In this document: piece after piece, positions 1 through 6,740 of the stretch
Layout: every line of letters begins with the position of its first letter
Numbering within the stretch: the first letter of the stretch is position 1
Source of the DNA: an uncultured Verrucomicrobiota bacterium
Lineage (GTDB): Bacteria; Verrucomicrobiota; Verrucomicrobiia; Chthoniobacterales; SZAS-18
DNA length: 9,083 nucleotides
Assembly (NCBI GenBank): GCA_937873255.1
Contig: CALMVM010000596.1
Location: 1-9,083 of the forward strand
Direction: 5' to 3'
Notes under the pieces: generated by a model
What the model was told of the DNA's origin: nothing
What the model saw: the letters and a program-made list of their open reading frames with translations, nothing else
Database searches by the model: none
Program-made: the position numbers and the translations under genes

Positions 1-1
1 G

Positions 2-121
2 TACTCCTTCCGCCCCGTCACCCGACGCGCCGTCGGCCCCTCCCCGGCCGAGTTGGCGTCCAACCCACGGTCGCGCAGCGCCAAACTCCGCGCCCTGGAG
101 AAAATTTCCTCGCCGCAGTAA
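2..121 (+). CDS. rsmH: RsmH (MraW) 16S rRNA methyltransferase, C-terminal end only
   Basis: This is the last 39 codons of a gene that begins before the window, ending at TAA 119-121. The visible peptide carries NPRSRSAKLRALEK near its end, the conserved C-terminal signature of RsmH, the S-adenosylmethionine-dependent methyltransferase that modifies N4 of C1402 in 16S rRNA. The preceding RRAVGPSPAELASN segment also fits the family, where a proline-rich linker and E-x-x-x-NPRSRSAKLR close the protein. The methyltransferase domain is not in view. Position supports the call, since rsmH normally lies directly before ftsL and ftsI in dcw clusters. The identification rests on a short tail, but the motif is distinctive. 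Confidence 0.9.
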   Translation, partial: YSFRPVTRRAVGPSPAELASNPRSRSAKLRALEKISSPQ

Positions 122-199
122 ATCCGCATCCACTATCAACTAGCCTCCACCGCCGCCGAACTTCCAGCCCTGGTCTGTCGTCCGGCGCATCCCGCTCCC

Positions 200-592
200 A
201 TGAACCCGAACTCCAAGCGTCAAAACAATCGTCTCCAGTTGGCCGCGCTGCTGCGCTGGGTCGTCATCACGGTCTTTCTCGGCGTCGCCGGGTTGAGTTA
301 TCTCTATCTCAAGAACCAACTCTTCGTTCTCGGCACCCACCGCCACTCGATGGAGCAGGAACTCCGCGACCTCATCGCGCAAAACAGCGTCCTGGGCAAC
401 CGGGTGTCCAACCTGACCTCGTTCACGGCCTTGCAGCGCCGCATGGACGACGGATTTTTGAAAATGCTGCCGATCACCGAACACGTCGTCGCCCACGTGC
501 ATCCCCAGGAATTCACCCGTCTGGCCGCGACTGACAATAGCGCCGGCAACCATTACCAGACGGTCGCTCACGAGAGCAACTCGCGGCGCTGA
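200..592 (+). CDS. ftsL: FtsL-like cell division protein, small bitopic membrane protein
   Basis: This 130-residue protein has FtsL topology: a short basic cytoplasmic N-terminus (about 1-14, with K6, R7 and R11), one hydrophobic helix at about 15-37, then a periplasmic segment with heptad-like hydrophobics at about 46-82 (L55, I59, L65, V69, L72) suggesting a coiled coil. The C-terminal 40 residues look polar and poorly structured. In known divisomes FtsL pairs with FtsB and FtsQ and activates FtsW-FtsI. Sequence conservation in FtsL is low, so the call rests on size, topology and position between rsmH and ftsI. ATG 200 is the first ATG in a frame open from the rsmH stop, and it has no Shine-Dalgarno sequence. 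A generic small membrane protein cannot be excluded. Confidence 0.75.
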   Translation: MNPNSKRQNNRLQLAALLRWVVITVFLGVAGLSYLYLKNQLFVLGTHRHSMEQELRDLIAQNSVLGNRVSNLTSFTALQRRMDDGFLKMLPITEHVVAHVHPQEFTRLAATDNSAGNHYQTVAHESNSRR

Positions 593-678
593 ACGCGGTC
601 GGCAACGCCGCCTCGGGCATCGCCGAAACTTTTCTCCAAAACTTCCTCCCGTCCCTTCGATTCAGGACACCGTATCCC

Positions 679-2487
679 ATGATGCGAACGGCACGAGTGC
701 GGGCAATGTTGGTCTGCGGAGTGCTGGCCGTGGTGTTCACGGTCTTTTCCGGTCGGCTGATCTACCTCCAGATCAACCAGGGCGAGACGTTCGCCGCGCT
801 GGCCAACCAGACGCAGATTTTCAAGCAAGTCATCCCGGCGCGGCGCGGTTCGATCCGCGATGCCCACGGTGAAATCCTCGCCAGCGACATGCCGTTGCGC
901 CGGGTCGTGGTGGACGTCAGCCGCTTCAAGACCGAGCCCCGCGACCAGGTCGTCGACGGCAAAACGATCAAGGTCGATCCACGCGAGCAACTGGCCGGCA
1001 TCATGTCGAAAGCGCTTGGGCTCCCGGTCCGCGAGTTGTTGAAGAAGTTCACGCCGAACCGCCGCTACCTCGTCGTCAAACACCAAGTCTCCGTGCAGAC
1101 GGCCGACGACCTCAAGAAACAGGCCGACGACCTGAAATTAAGCGGCGTCTATCTGGAGCCGGACTCGACGCGCGTGTATCCCGACGGCTCGCTGCTTTGC
1201 CACGTGATCGGCTTCACCGACTTCGGCGGCGCGGGCATCCAGGGCATCGAGAAGAGTATGAACAACTACCTGGAAGGCCACTCCGGGTATCGCTACATTA
1301 CCCGCAACCGGGCCGGACAGGAACTCGTGCAATCCCGTGGCCTGGAACAGGCGGCCCACGACGGCTGCAACGTCAACCTCACGATTGACATCGGACTCCA
1401 GAACATCGTCGAGCGGGAACTCGACGCGGCGGTCAAAAAATACGCGCCCGAAAATGCCACCGCGATCTTGATGCGCCCCAAAACGGGCGAGATCGTGGCG
1501 ATGGCGAGCCGTCCTTACTTCGATCTCAACGCGCGTCTGGCCGCCGGACCCGAGCAGATGAAGAACCGCGCGATCATCGACATGATCGAGCCCGGCTCCA
1601 CGTTCAAGATCGTTACCCTGTCCGGCGTGTTGAACGAACACCTCGTGCGGCCCGATACCACCGTGTATTGCGAAAACGGCCGTTGGGAATACGCCGGCAA
1701 GCTCCTGCACGATGCCCACCCCATCGGAGAGTGCAGCGTTCACGACGTGCTCGTTCATTCCAGCAACATCGGTGCCGCCAAGCTCGCGCTCCAACTCGGC
1801 GAGAACCGTCTCTATAACTACATCAAGTTGCTCGGCTTCGGCGAGCGCACCGGGATCGATCTGCCGGGCGAGATCAACGGCCGCGTGGCCCCGACCCGCA
1901 ATTGGACCAAAATTTCCATCACGCGCATCCCGATGGGCCAGGGCGTTTGCGTTACCCCCTTGCAGATGGTGATGGCGATGGGCGCGGTCGCCAACGGCGG
2001 CAGGCTGATGATGCCGCAGATTGTGCATTCGATCACGGACGACAAGGACATGCCGGTGGCCGAGTTCCCGCCGGTGGTCGTGCGTCAGGCGATCAGCCCG
2101 GAGACGGTCCGGGAATTGATCCCCGCTCTGGAAGATGTGGTCAGTCCGCGCGGAACCGCCAAGGGCGCGGCGGTACCCGGGTACGGCGTGGGCGGGAAGA
2201 CGGGCACGGCGCAAAAAGTTTCGCCGGCCGGCGGATACATGACGGGCAAATACGTCGTGTCGTTCGTCGGATTTTTGCCGACCAACAATCCCGAACTCGT
2301 CGGCATGGTGATGCTCGACAACGCCAACACGAAGCCCAACGAAAACTACGGCGGACTGGTGGCCGCGCCGGTCTTCGCGTCCATCGCCGGACAGGCGATG
2401 CGTTACCTGAACATTGAGCCGACGATGCCGATCCCGCCGGCCGGGATCAACCCGAAGGCGGTCGTGGTGCAGAATAGTCACGACTAA
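679..2487 (+). CDS. ftsI: FtsI/PBP3-type class B penicillin-binding protein, septal peptidoglycan transpeptidase
   Basis: This 602-residue protein is the D,D-transpeptidase that cross-links septal peptidoglycan in partnership with FtsW. A short basic N-terminus and a membrane helix at about 10-30 anchor it. The class B N-terminal domain follows, with ARRGSIRDAHGEILA at 54-68 and a YPDGSLLCHVIGF segment at about 167-179. The catalytic domain (about 255-575) holds all three active-site motifs: STFK with nucleophile S307, SSN at 361-363 and KTGT at 507-510. The protein ends soon after the transpeptidase fold with no PASTA repeats, unlike Gram-positive SpoVD or PBP2x types. The start is ATG 679 or the adjacent ATG 682; AGGA at about 664-667 is a weak possible Shine-Dalgarno sequence. 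Its place after ftsL and before murE favours the division PBP over the elongation PBP2. Confidence 0.95.
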   Translation: MMRTARVRAMLVCGVLAVVFTVFSGRLIYLQINQGETFAALANQTQIFKQVIPARRGSIRDAHGEILASDMPLRRVVVDVSRFKTEPRDQVVDGKTIKVDPREQLAGIMSKALGLPVRELLKKFTPNRRYLVVKHQVSVQTADDLKKQADDLKLSGVYLEPDSTRVYPDGSLLCHVIGFTDFGGAGIQGIEKSMNNYLEGHSGYRYITRNRAGQELVQSRGLEQAAHDGCNVNLTIDIGLQNIVERELDAAVKKYAPENATAILMRPKTGEIVAMASRPYFDLNARLAAGPEQMKNRAIIDMIEPGSTFKIVTLSGVLNEHLVRPDTTVYCENGRWEYAGKLLHDAHPIGECSVHDVLVHSSNIGAAKLALQLGENRLYNYIKLLGFGERTGIDLPGEINGRVAPTRNWTKISITRIPMGQGVCVTPLQMVMAMGAVANGGRLMMPQIVHSITDDKDMPVAEFPPVVVRQAISPETVRELIPALEDVVSPRGTAKGAAVPGYGVGGKTGTAQKVSPAGGYMTGKYVVSFVGFLPTNNPELVGMVMLDNANTKPNENYGGLVAAPVFASIAGQAMRYLNIEPTMPIPPAGINPKAVVVQNSHD

Positions 2488-2501
2488 CTTCGCTTCCATC
2501 C

Positions 2502-3989
2502 ATGCAACTCAAAGCCCTGCTCTCTCGTATCCCGACGCGGACCGTCCGCGGACGCGACGACGTGGAGATCACTTCGATTTGCTACGACTCCCGGCAGGCC
2601 AAGCCGGGCTCGTTGTTCGTGGCGATGCGCGGCGAGCACGTGGACGGGCACGATTACGTCGCGCAGGCGGCGGCGCGCGGCGCGGCCGGCGTGGTGGTGG
2701 ATCATGAGGCGGCGCAGGTGCCGGAGGATGTCGCTTATATCGAGGTGACGAGCACGCAGGCGGCGATGCCGGCGCTGGCAGGTGCGTTCTACCATCAGCC
2801 GTCGTTGAAGCTGCGACTTTGCGGAGTGACGGGCACGAACGGCAAGACGACGACCACTTATCTATTAAAGCACATCTGCGAACGCGCGATGCTGCGTTGC
2901 GGCTTGATCGGGACGGTGCGCTACGAAATCGGCGACGAGATATTGCCCAGTTCTCACACCACGCCGCAGTCGCTCGATTTGCAGGCGCTTCTGGCGCAGA
3001 TGCGCGACGCCGGTTGCAAGGCGGCGGTGATGGAAGTTTCCTCGCACGCGCTCGCACAGGATCGTGTCGGCGGAGTGGAATTCGACGCGGCGGTTTTCAC
3101 CAACCTCACCCAAGACCACCTCGACTACCATCGGAGCATCCAGGCTTACTTCGACGCGAAGGCCCGGCTTTTCACGGAGATTCTCCCCCAGCAATTCAAG
3201 AAGAAAGCGGTCGCCATCGTGAACATCGACGACCGCTACGGCGCGGAGCTTTGCACCCGCCTGCCGAAAACCGTGCGCCTGATTACTTACGGCGTCGGCA
3301 ACAAGGCGGATTTCCGAGCGAGCAACTTCAAGACCGAACCGGCCGGTACGTCTTACCAACTCGACGCGCAGGATCGCAGCTACCTGGTGCGTCTGCCGCT
3401 GATCGGACGCTTCAACATCTACAACTCCCTCGCCGCCCTCGCGGCCTCGTCGGCGATGGGCGTGCAGCTTCGCGCCGCCGTGTTGTCGCTCGCTGGCGCG
3501 CCGTCGGTCCCTGGCCGGGTGCAACTCGTGCCGGCCAAGCGCAACTTCCAGGTGTACGTGGATTACGCGCACACCGACGATGCGCTGAGCAATGTGATTC
3601 GTACCTTGCGCGAGTTGAACCCGCGCCGTTTGATCGTGGTGTTCGGCTGCGGCGGCGACCGTGACAAGTCGAAACGTCCGCTCATGGGACGCGCGGCCGA
3701 ACAGGGCGGCGACCTCGCCATCATCACCTCCGATAATCCGCGCAGCGAAGACCCGGCGGCGATCATCCGCGACATTGAAAAAGGATTCCAAGGCGATAAT
3801 TACGAGGTCGTGATAGACCGTCGCGAGGCCATTGAGCGTGCGGTCGCACTAGCGCAGCCGAGAGATATCATCCTCATCGCTGGCAAGGGACACGAAAACT
3901 ACCAACAATTCGCAAAGGCCACTCTACCTTTCGATGATGTGCAGGTAGCGAGGTCTGCCATCGAGGCGAGGCCGGTCGAATTAACTTGA
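2502..3989 (+). CDS. murE: MurE, UDP-MurNAc-L-Ala-D-Glu:meso-2,6-diaminopimelate ligase
   Basis: MurE is the cytoplasmic ATP-dependent ligase that adds the third stem-peptide residue. At 495 residues it is full length. It shows the N-terminal UDP-binding domain (CYDSRQAKPGSLFVAMRG, about 27-44), the P-loop GTNGKTTT (111-118), MEVSSHAL (177-184), the lysine expected to be carbamylated (K220 in YFDAKARLF), and DYAHTDDAL (354-362) opening the C-terminal domain. DNPRSEDP (411-418) contains the DNPR motif that distinguishes meso-DAP enzymes from L-Lys enzymes, so the peptidoglycan is predicted to be DAP type. The aspartate at 359 replaces the proline usual in the DYAHTPD motif. The start codon lies 14 nt after the ftsI stop with no visible Shine-Dalgarno sequence. 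Confidence 0.96.
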   Translation: MQLKALLSRIPTRTVRGRDDVEITSICYDSRQAKPGSLFVAMRGEHVDGHDYVAQAAARGAAGVVVDHEAAQVPEDVAYIEVTSTQAAMPALAGAFYHQPSLKLRLCGVTGTNGKTTTTYLLKHICERAMLRCGLIGTVRYEIGDEILPSSHTTPQSLDLQALLAQMRDAGCKAAVMEVSSHALAQDRVGGVEFDAAVFTNLTQDHLDYHRSIQAYFDAKARLFTEILPQQFKKKAVAIVNIDDRYGAELCTRLPKTVRLITYGVGNKADFRASNFKTEPAGTSYQLDAQDRSYLVRLPLIGRFNIYNSLAALAASSAMGVQLRAAVLSLAGAPSVPGRVQLVPAKRNFQVYVDYAHTDDALSNVIRTLRELNPRRLIVVFGCGGDRDKSKRPLMGRAAEQGGDLAIITSDNPRSEDPAAIIRDIEKGFQGDNYEVVIDRREAIERAVALAQPRDIILIAGKGHENYQQFAKATLPFDDVQVARSAIEARPVELT

Positions 3990-4006
3990 ATTCCACGCGT
4001 TTTTTG

Positions 4007-4198
4007 ATGCCGACCAAAACGGACAAGTGGACCTGTTCCAATGATCTCGCGGGGTTGCCGCGTCCGGATCATCTGGTCGATCTTGCCCATTATTTGCGCC
4101 AAGCAATGATCACGCGCCGGCGGCATTTCTCGATACTCAACCACCTCTGGTGCAAACACCGGCAGCCGACAGGCTATTTCAATTCGTGGAAACACTGA
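4007..4198 (+). CDS. candidate small ORF in the murE-murF spacer, unknown function
   Basis: An open frame from ATG 4007 encodes 63 residues; a TTG at 3986, overlapping the murE stop, would give 70. It ends at TGA 4196-4198, 13 nt inside the preferred murF start, an arrangement compatible with translational coupling. Hand-counted GC by codon position is about 53%, 42% and 69%, the usual order for a real gene in GC-rich DNA, whereas the murF frame over most of this spacer has only about 47% GC at third positions. The peptide is basic, with two cysteines (C10, C49), an RRRHF stretch and several tryptophans. I recognise no domain, signal peptide or membrane helix. It has no Shine-Dalgarno sequence, but neither do most neighbours. 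It may be a small protein, a remnant, or chance. Confidence 0.35.
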   Translation: MPTKTDKWTCSNDLAGLPRPDHLVDLAHYLRQAMITRRRHFSILNHLWCKHRQPTGYFNSWKH

Positions 4199-5604
4199 CC
4201 GTCCAGCAGATTGTTGAGTACGCGAGCGGAAAGCTTCTCCGTGGCGATCCGGTGTGCCCCGTGCATGCGATCTGCACGGACACGAGGACGTTGCGAGCGG
4301 GCGAAATGTTCCTTGCATTGCGGGGTGAAAATTTCGATGGACACGACCACGTTCGAGCTGCCGTGACGGGAGGCGCAATTGGAGCCATCGTCGATACGCC
4401 TCCGGTGGCCGATGATCTGCCTCCCGGCTTTGTGCTGATCGCCGTCCGCGACACTCTGGCCGCCTACCAAAGCATTGCTACTGTTTACCGGAAATCCCTG
4501 CCGATGAAGGTGATCGGAATCACCGGCAGCAACGGAAAAACGAGCACGAAAGACCTCGCCGCCTCCGTCCTGGCCAAACGTTATTGTGTATTGAAGACCG
4601 AGGGGAACCTCAACAATCACATCGGTGTGCCGCGGATGTTGTTGCGCGCGGATCGCAGCCATGAGGTCGCGGTACTGGAAATGGGAATGAACCATCCCGG
4701 AGAGATCGCCCCGCTTGCGCAAATGGCCGCGCCGGATGTTGCGATCATTACAAACATCGGGCGCGCGCATTTGGAATTCATGGGCAGCCGCGAAGCGATT
4801 GCGCAGGAAAAAGGGATGCTCGCGGAAGCAGTGGCAGCGAACGGAACCGTGATCCTGAACGGCACCGATGAATTCACGCCATCCATTGCGCGACGCACCC
4901 GTGCGCGGGTCATCATGGTTGGGTCAAGCGATGGAACGCTGCGCGCAGAGTCGGTCGAGCAGGATTTCAACGGGAGCAGATTCACGCTGGTCACCGAAGG
5001 AGAGAAAATCTCGGTACGCCTGCCCGTCACCGGTCACCACATGATTCTCAACGCTCTGCTGGCCGTGGCGGCAGGGCGCGCGTTGGACGTACCTTTGCAG
5101 GAGTGCGTTGAGGCACTCGCCTCCGTGCGATTGACCAAGGGTAGGTTAGAGCGAAAGGAAATCCACGGTCGATTGATTCTAGACGATAGTTACAATGCCA
5201 ATCCCGACTCGATGAGTGCGGCTTTGGAAACCCTCGCCTCGCTTCCAACGGGCCGTCGGCGGATCGCAGTACTAGGGAAGATGGGCGAACTCGGGGATGC
5301 CGCTGCGGAAGGTTATCAAGCGGTCGGGGCATTGGCGGGGGCAAAGCGAATCGACTGCCTCATCACCGTGGGCGAAGAAGCTGCTGCGATGAGTTTTGCC
5401 GCTCGCAGCGCCGGCATGAGGGACACGATCGACGCCGCGAACACCGACGAGGCGGCGCAACGCTTGGCGGAAGTTAGCCGGGCCGGAGATCTCATTCTTG
5501 TGAAAGGGAGCCGCTCGGCTGCGATGGAACGTGTCATCACGAGTTTCGCCGCTTCCTTGGAAGCACCGACGGAAAACTTTGCTGAGCCGCTGATCGCCCG
5601 ATGA
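4186..5604 (+). CDS. murF: MurF, UDP-MurNAc-tripeptide:D-alanyl-D-alanine ligase
   Basis: MurF adds the D-Ala-D-Ala dipeptide to complete the UDP-MurNAc-pentapeptide in the cytoplasm. The choice of start matters. GTG 4186 gives 472 residues opening METLTVQQIVEYASG, which matches the usual N-terminus of the family; GTG 4150 would add 12 residues with no family resemblance, and no ATG is available before the in-frame stop at 4042. Counted from GTG 4186, motifs are the P-loop GSNGKTSTK (114-122), EMGMNHPGEI (165-174), an EKGML segment with the likely carbamylated lysine (K209), DDSYNANPDSM (333-343) and KGSR (440-443). GSNGKTSTK, rather than GTNGKTTT, is typical of MurF within the Mur ligases. 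The gene overlaps mraY by 4 nt. No domain or key residue seems to be missing. Confidence 0.95.
   Translation: METLTVQQIVEYASGKLLRGDPVCPVHAICTDTRTLRAGEMFLALRGENFDGHDHVRAAVTGGAIGAIVDTPPVADDLPPGFVLIAVRDTLAAYQSIATVYRKSLPMKVIGITGSNGKTSTKDLAASVLAKRYCVLKTEGNLNNHIGVPRMLLRADRSHEVAVLEMGMNHPGEIAPLAQMAAPDVAIITNIGRAHLEFMGSREAIAQEKGMLAEAVAANGTVILNGTDEFTPSIARRTRARVIMVGSSDGTLRAESVEQDFNGSRFTLVTEGEKISVRLPVTGHHMILNALLAVAAGRALDVPLQECVEALASVRLTKGRLERKEIHGRLILDDSYNANPDSMSAALETLASLPTGRRRIAVLGKMGELGDAAAEGYQAVGALAGAKRIDCLITVGEEAAAMSFAARSAGMRDTIDAANTDEAAQRLAEVSRAGDLILVKGSRSAAMERVITSFAASLEAPTENFAEPLIAR
5601..5604 (+). other. ATGA start-stop overlap of murF and mraY
   Basis: The murF stop TGA (5602-5604) overlaps the mraY start ATG (5601-5603) in the sequence ATGATG. 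Such 4-nt overlaps commonly indicate translational coupling by terminating ribosomes. A second ATG at 5604 is an equally possible start for mraY and would remove only one residue. Confidence 0.8.
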
Positions 5605-6716
5605 TGTTCTACCTTTCCAAGCTGAGTCAGCATTTCGGGCCGCTACGCGTGTTCGAGTACTCGACCTTTCGTGGAATCGCCGCCGCGTTCACGGCGTTTT
5701 TGCTTTCTGTTCTCTTTGGCAAGTTGGTCATCCGCAAGTTGATCTCGCTGAAGTTTGGCCAGCCGGTACGCACACGCGAAGAAGTCAACCAACTCTACGA
5801 AACGCACGGTCGCAAAAAGGGCACTCCGACCATGGGCGGCGTGTTGATCATCGGCAGCGTCGTCGTCTCGGCGCTCCTCTGGGCGCGACCGACCAACCCG
5901 TCGGTGTGGCTGGCGCTCTTCACGATCATTTACCTCGGCGCGCTCGGGTTTGCGGATGATTACCAGAAGGTCGCGAAGAAAAACTCCAAGGGAGTTAGCA
6001 GTCGTGCGAAACTCGCCGCGCAGTTCGTGCTGGCCGGGATTGTCGTTGCAGTGTTCCTGAGCAATCAACGCAACGCGATGTTCAGCACCGATCTATACGT
6101 CCCCTTCCTGAAGAAAGCGTTAATTCCTAACATGGGACTATACGCATTCGGTTTGCTCGCGTTTTTATTCTACGGTTTTGTGATCGTGGGATGTTCGAAC
6201 GCGGTGAATCTGACCGATGGCCTCGACGGCTTGGCCGCCGGATGCACTGTGACCGTCGCAGGCGCTTACGCTGTGCTGACATTCGCCGCGAGTAACCCTC
6301 TCGTCACCCGCTATCTGGATATCCCTTTCACGCCGGGCAGCGGTGAATTGACCGTGCTCTGCTCCGCGTTGGCCGGAGCGGGACTGGGCTTCTTGTGGTT
6401 TAACGCCCATCCGGCCCAGGTCTTCATGGGCGACACCGGTTCTCTTGCCATCGGCGGGTTCATCGCGATCATCGCCATCTGCTGCAAGCAGGAGTTATTG
6501 TTGGTGATCGTGGGTGGTGTATTCGTTATGGAGGCGGCATCCGTGATCATCCAGGTCGCCAGTTTTAAACTCACTGGCAAACGGGTCTTTGCGATGTCTC
6601 CGTTGCATCATCACTTCGAATTGATCGGCTGGAAGGAAACGACCGTGGTGGTGCGTTTCTGGATCATCTCGATCATCTTCGCCATCGTCGGGCTTGCGAC
6701 TCTGAAGCTGCGCTGA
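5601..6716 (+). CDS. mraY: MraY, phospho-N-acetylmuramoyl-pentapeptide transferase
   Basis: MraY transfers phospho-MurNAc-pentapeptide from UDP to undecaprenyl phosphate at the inner membrane, making lipid I. The 371-residue product is a polytopic protein with about ten hydrophobic helices, close to the family's usual 360 residues. Signature motifs are KKGTPTMGG (72-80), the aspartate pair FADDYQK (D119, D120), NAVNLTDGLDGLA (200-212), FMGDTGSLA with the catalytic-site aspartate D278 (275-283), and MSPLHHHFE (332-340), the histidine-rich loop specific to MraY that distinguishes it from WecA-type transferases. It takes its substrate directly from MurF, its upstream neighbour. All motifs are intact. 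Confidence 0.97.
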   Translation: MMFYLSKLSQHFGPLRVFEYSTFRGIAAAFTAFLLSVLFGKLVIRKLISLKFGQPVRTREEVNQLYETHGRKKGTPTMGGVLIIGSVVVSALLWARPTNPSVWLALFTIIYLGALGFADDYQKVAKKNSKGVSSRAKLAAQFVLAGIVVAVFLSNQRNAMFSTDLYVPFLKKALIPNMGLYAFGLLAFLFYGFVIVGCSNAVNLTDGLDGLAAGCTVTVAGAYAVLTFAASNPLVTRYLDIPFTPGSGELTVLCSALAGAGLGFLWFNAHPAQVFMGDTGSLAIGGFIAIIAICCKQELLLVIVGGVFVMEAASVIIQVASFKLTGKRVFAMSPLHHHFELIGWKETTVVVRFWIISIIFAIVGLATLKLR

Positions 6717-6740
6717 CCCTGAGTTGTTATCCCTCGTGCC

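Noticed and set aside
140..571. A minus-strand frame opposite ftsL
   Set aside because: The ftsL frame has strong third-position GC bias and a clear membrane helix; the antisense product has neither a helix nor a known domain.
1138..2499. A 453-codon open frame on the minus strand opposite ftsI
   Set aside because: It lies wholly antisense to a gene with intact catalytic motifs, and its product is rich in Arg, His, Val and Asp in the way typical of antisense frames in GC-rich genes. No domain is recognisable.
2819..3664. A 281-codon plus-strand frame inside murE
   Set aside because: It is an out-of-frame shadow of murE. Its Arg- and Gly-rich translation has no motifs, while the murE frame carries every expected signature.
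2865..3791. A 308-codon minus-strand open frame opposite murE
   Set aside because: It is antisense to well-conserved murE motifs and has biased, low-information composition with no recognisable family.
4083..4112. Possible promoter in the murE-murF spacer (TTGCCC followed by ATGATC)
   Set aside because: The -10-like hexamer is a poor match and nothing else supports initiation here.
4150..5604. Slightly lower GC in murF as a sign of horizontal transfer
   Set aside because: Line-by-line counts range from about 48% to 62% in murF and overlap with counts from ftsI (55-70%). The position and motifs are ordinary for a dcw cluster.
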